Shown: positions 6,489 through 8,060 of the stretch, in pieces | How the letters are laid out: every line of letters starts with the position of its first letter | Numbering within the stretch: the stretch's first letter is position 1 | From: JBBDWZ01 sp050732575 | GTDB lineage: Bacteria; Gemmatimonadota; Gemmatimonadetes; Longimicrobiales; RSA9 | Length of the DNA stretch: 8,060 nucleotides | Reading direction: 5' to 3' | Assembly: GCA_050732575.1 (NCBI GenBank) | Contig: JBOHRF010000231.1 | Coordinates: 1-8,060, forward strand | Made by a program: the position numbers and the translations under genes | Notes under the pieces: model-generated | What the model was told of the DNA's origin: nothing | The model's database searches: none | The model's input: only the letters and a program-made list of their open reading frames with translations

Positions 6489-6761
6489 GTGGATAACAGA
6501 ATCTTCAACAACCTCATGTCCAGCCGCCCCGCGGGCGAGAAGTCGTGGACCCTCTGGATGATCGTCGCGGCCGCGCATATCCTCGTGATTGCTGCTATCG
6601 TAGTGATTACGAGCTGGCCCGATGGTGATGAAGTCATCGAGGTCTTTCACGAGCCGATCCTCCTCGAGGTCGAACCGGTGAAGTTTACGCCCCTGCCGGA
6701 TGCCGCCGTGAAGCCAGCGAATCCGCTCAGCGCACAGCCAGTCAGGGATGCCAAACACTGA
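6489..6761 (+). CDS. Small TonB-like membrane anchor protein, probably a truncated tonB
   Basis: This 90-residue protein starts at GTG 6489, with AGGGTGG seven bases upstream. It has a short polar N-terminus (IFNNLMSSRPAGEKSW, 5-20), one membrane span (about 21-41, LWMIVAAAHILVIAAIVVI) and an outer segment with Pro, Val and acidic residues (ILLEVEPVKFTPLPD, 57-71) that looks like the beginning of a TonB spacer. Energy-transducing TonB proteins are usually over 200 residues and end in a domain that touches outer-membrane receptors; that domain and the long Pro-rich spacer are missing. The stop comes as the reading enters DNA resembling a beta-propeller gene. It is either the 5' stump of a tonB cut by a deletion or a genuine small membrane protein. 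The membrane topology is clear; the TonB relation is moderate. Confidence 0.55.
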   Translation: MDNRIFNNLMSSRPAGEKSWTLWMIVAAAHILVIAAIVVITSWPDGDEVIEVFHEPILLEVEPVKFTPLPDAAVKPANPLSAQPVRDAKH

Positions 6762-6904
6762 GCCGCGACGCGGGCTGCTCGAGCTGAAGGACGGCCGGCT
6801 TCTCGTTCTCGATTCGTGTGATCGAATCGTACAGTTGATTGATCTTGGGCGCCGGACACACCGAACGCGTGGGCAGGCCCGGGCGAGGCCTCTTCATTGC
6901 GTGA
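6762..6904 (+). pseudogene. Frameshifted fragment of a 6-bladed beta-propeller gene
   Basis: One frame reads ELKDGRLLVLDS and then DRIVQLIDLG, ending at about 6849. The next frame, from 6848, continues with GAGHTERVGRPGRG and reaches a TGA at 6902-6904. Joined, the two segments match the pattern of the first blade in secreted 6-bladed propeller proteins, where a DGRhhVhD strand is followed by a GRxGxGPGE-type loop. A whole gene of that type would be about 350-400 codons, so only a small piece remains. A short open frame from ATG 6748 covers the first segment but has no ribosome binding site. The fragment fills most of the gap before the convergent DUF6090-like gene. The family call is by eye. 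Confidence 0.5.
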
Positions 6905-6944
6905 TCGGGCGAGTTTGATCTGGAGTACCTGCAGCGATATCCGA

Positions 6945-7721
6945 TCAATTGAGCCCCGGTTCAGCTTCCAGCGCGCGCCGCAGCTCGACCGTTTTTTCGA
7001 GGAGGCGCCTCAAATGGTTGAACCGGTTGCGGTTTGCTACCTGAAGTACGAACAGGGCAGCGCCCATTTCGGGATCGTTGCGCCTGGCCGCGAAGTCGAA
7101 GCCATACGCACCGGCACGCGGCGGGTCATCAATGAAGATGCGGCGAATGAACGGCACTGCCTGCGCAAGGGGTGACGCGGTGTTCAGCACGCCCTGCAGG
7201 AACAGCATCAACATGTCGCGTTCGTGCGCCAATGTTGCGGCGTAGCCTACCACAAGCCCTCGCAAGGTGTCGTTGTGCAGGAGACGCAGATCTCCCGCGC
7301 TGAGCAGTGCCTGATACGTTCCCGTCACGGGCTGGAAATCGGAAGAATTGAGGGCAATCAGCAACCAGGTTGCCAGCGAATCATTCGAGGGCATGGGCCC
7401 GGGTGTGTGCAGCGCGCGCACCACGCGCCCAACGGCGTGCATAGAGGCACTGTCTTCCCGCATGGCCAGCGCGATACGGCGCTCGTTTTCGCGCGTGTCG
7501 GCCAGGAGCTGATAGAGATATGCACGCTCCCGCTCCCGCTCCTGCCCGCGTTCCCACCAGGCTTGCGCTGCCAGCGCGGACAGAACACCGGTCACAATGA
7601 CCAGGAATTCGCGCAGTGCAGTACGCCAGCCGCGGTCGCCACCCAACAGGCGAAAGTTGCGCACGCGGTGTTGCGTCGCATCGGGTGCGGTTTCCGGCGG
7701 ATTAGCCGTCGTTGATGACAT
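6945..7721 (-). CDS. DUF6090-like single-pass membrane protein
   Basis: This 258-residue protein has a cytoplasmic N-terminal tail of about 35 residues ending in GWRTALREFL, one membrane span (about 39-55, FLVIVTGVLSALAAQAW), then a charged helix (WERGQERERERAYLYQLLAD, 56-75) likely to form a coiled coil. The rest is helical, ending ELRRALEAEPGLN. The pattern RExhhVhhGVhhAhxhxxWxE followed by EYLxxLxxDLxxN-like residues is that of DUF6090 proteins common in Bacteroidota and related phyla; no function is established. The membrane span and charge pattern are directly visible; the family link is moderate. ATG 7721 is the only early start, but its leader is pyrimidine-rich with no ribosome binding site. 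It is divergent from the aminotransferase gene, 130 bases away. Confidence 0.7.
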   Translation of the reverse strand: MSSTTANPPETAPDATQHRVRNFRLLGGDRGWRTALREFLVIVTGVLSALAAQAWWERGQERERERAYLYQLLADTRENERRIALAMREDSASMHAVGRVVRALHTPGPMPSNDSLATWLLIALNSSDFQPVTGTYQALLSAGDLRLLHNDTLRGLVVGYAATLAHERDMLMLFLQGVLNTASPLAQAVPFIRRIFIDDPPRAGAYGFDFAARRNDPEMGAALFVLQVANRNRFNHLRRLLEKTVELRRALEAEPGLN

Positions 7722-7744
7722 GCGGTAAAGGTATTCAGGAAGTA

Positions 7745-7773
7745 GGAGTGGGGGGAGGATAAGGGTGGTAGGG
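7745..7773 (+). other. G-rich tract between divergent genes
   Basis: The plus strand has Gs in close runs: six at 7750-7755, then GG, GGG (7763-7765), GG and GGG (7771-7773), with loops of 1-4 bases. Enough G runs are present for a two-layer G-quadruplex, but not four clean runs of three. It lies in the leader of the DUF6090-like gene, whose RNA would carry the C-rich complement, and upstream of the aminotransferase promoter. Confidence 0.35.
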
Positions 7774-7796
7774 ACCGATGCGGCCTGCGCAACTCG

Positions 7797-7825
7797 TGGC
7801 CATACGCGCGACCATTTGCTAAGTT
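7797..7825 (+). promoter_or_regulatory. Candidate promoter of the aminotransferase gene
   Basis: TGGCCA (7797-7802) and TAAGTT (7820-7825) are 17 bases apart, the -35 matching 4 of 6 bases. The predicted start near 7832 gives a leader of about 20 bases that still holds GGAGG (7842-7846), five bases before ATG 7852. Confidence 0.45.
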
Positions 7826-7851
7826 CGACCGACCCTCATCCGGAGGCGTCC

Positions 7852-8060
7852 ATGCCAGTTTCTCGCCGCCTTTTTTTAGCTATTCTGGGCGCCGGCAGTG
7901 CCGGCGTGCTCGCCAAGCCCATCTTTACCTGGCGCGGACACGAGGCGCTGGTCGCACAGGGCGTTTCCACTCGTCGCGCGGATCGGTTGCTGGCCGAGCG
8001 CCCCGGAATGATCCGCCTGGACAGCAACGAAAACCCGAATGGTCCCGGGGAGCGCGTGTA
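7852..8060 (+). CDS. Tat-exported HisC-like PLP aminotransferase (5' part)
   Basis: Only the first 69 codons are inside the window; the gene runs off the right edge. Residues 4-9 are SRRLFL, a twin-arginine signal, followed by a hydrophobic, Gly/Ala-rich stretch (8-21) that suggests export of a folded protein through the Tat pathway. Residues 54-65, IRLDSNENPNGP, match the N-terminal block of histidinol-phosphate-type class I/II aminotransferases, where it helps shape the substrate and PLP site. Such enzymes swap amino groups using PLP, and cytoplasmic HisC serves histidine synthesis. A Tat-led version probably acts in the periplasm on another amine. GGAGG five bases before ATG 7852 supports the start. 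The PLP lysine lies beyond the window. Confidence 0.8.
   Translation, partial: MPVSRRLFLAILGAGSAGVLAKPIFTWRGHEALVAQGVSTRRADRLLAERPGMIRLDSNENPNGPGERV

Noticed and set aside
7224..7715. Plus-strand open frame (163 codons) opposite the DUF6090-like gene
   Set aside because: No recognisable domain or start signal; it is a shadow of the membrane protein gene.
1..8060. CRISPR array, tRNA, rRNA, insertion sequence or integrase
   Set aside because: No regularly spaced repeats, no cloverleaf-like or rRNA sequence, and no transposase or recombinase motifs were seen.

Overview
The window is GC-rich DNA (roughly 60% or more by eye) with short, compact genes. The mix of an exported S9 peptidase with a Gly-rich insert, a DUF6090-like membrane protein, a Uma2 nuclease, a Tat-exported HisC-like aminotransferase and a 6-bladed beta-propeller remnant fits a Gemmatimonadota-type soil or water bacterium. 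That assignment is inferred from gene content and has not been tested by search.

Layout. Positions 127-1650 (+) encode a single polypeptide that joins a TssB-like and a TssC-like half, the two subunits of the contractile sheath of a type VI secretion system (T6SS). It is probably the last gene of a cluster lying to the left of the window. Directly after its stop codon, on the minus strand, is a decayed NTF2/lumazine-binding-like gene (1651-1906). Its secretion signal and its domain lie in different frames, and its 3' half is missing exactly where the sheath gene ends. A zinc-free quinone oxidoreductase-type dehydrogenase (1964-3016, -) follows. It is divergent from a Uma2 endonuclease-fold protein (3249-3824, +), and the shared upstream region holds a candidate operator. 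Next comes a secreted S9 serine peptidase (4044-6386, +), then a short TonB-like membrane anchor (6489-6761, +) that runs into a frameshifted beta-propeller remnant (6762-6904). A DUF6090-like single-pass membrane protein (6945-7721, -) is divergent from a Tat-exported histidinol-phosphate-aminotransferase-like protein (from 7852, +), which is cut by the window end.

How the parts relate. No multi-gene pathway is visible: the genes to the right of the T6SS gene look like independent single-gene units, several with their own sigma70-type promoter. Two junctions carry gene debris (around 1650-1906 and around 6750-6904), so the window records at least two past rearrangements. The most notable items are the one-chain TssB-TssC sheath protein, the S9 peptidase that lacks the usual Glu-Glu motif, the broken gene abutting the T6SS edge, and the exported PLP-type aminotransferase.
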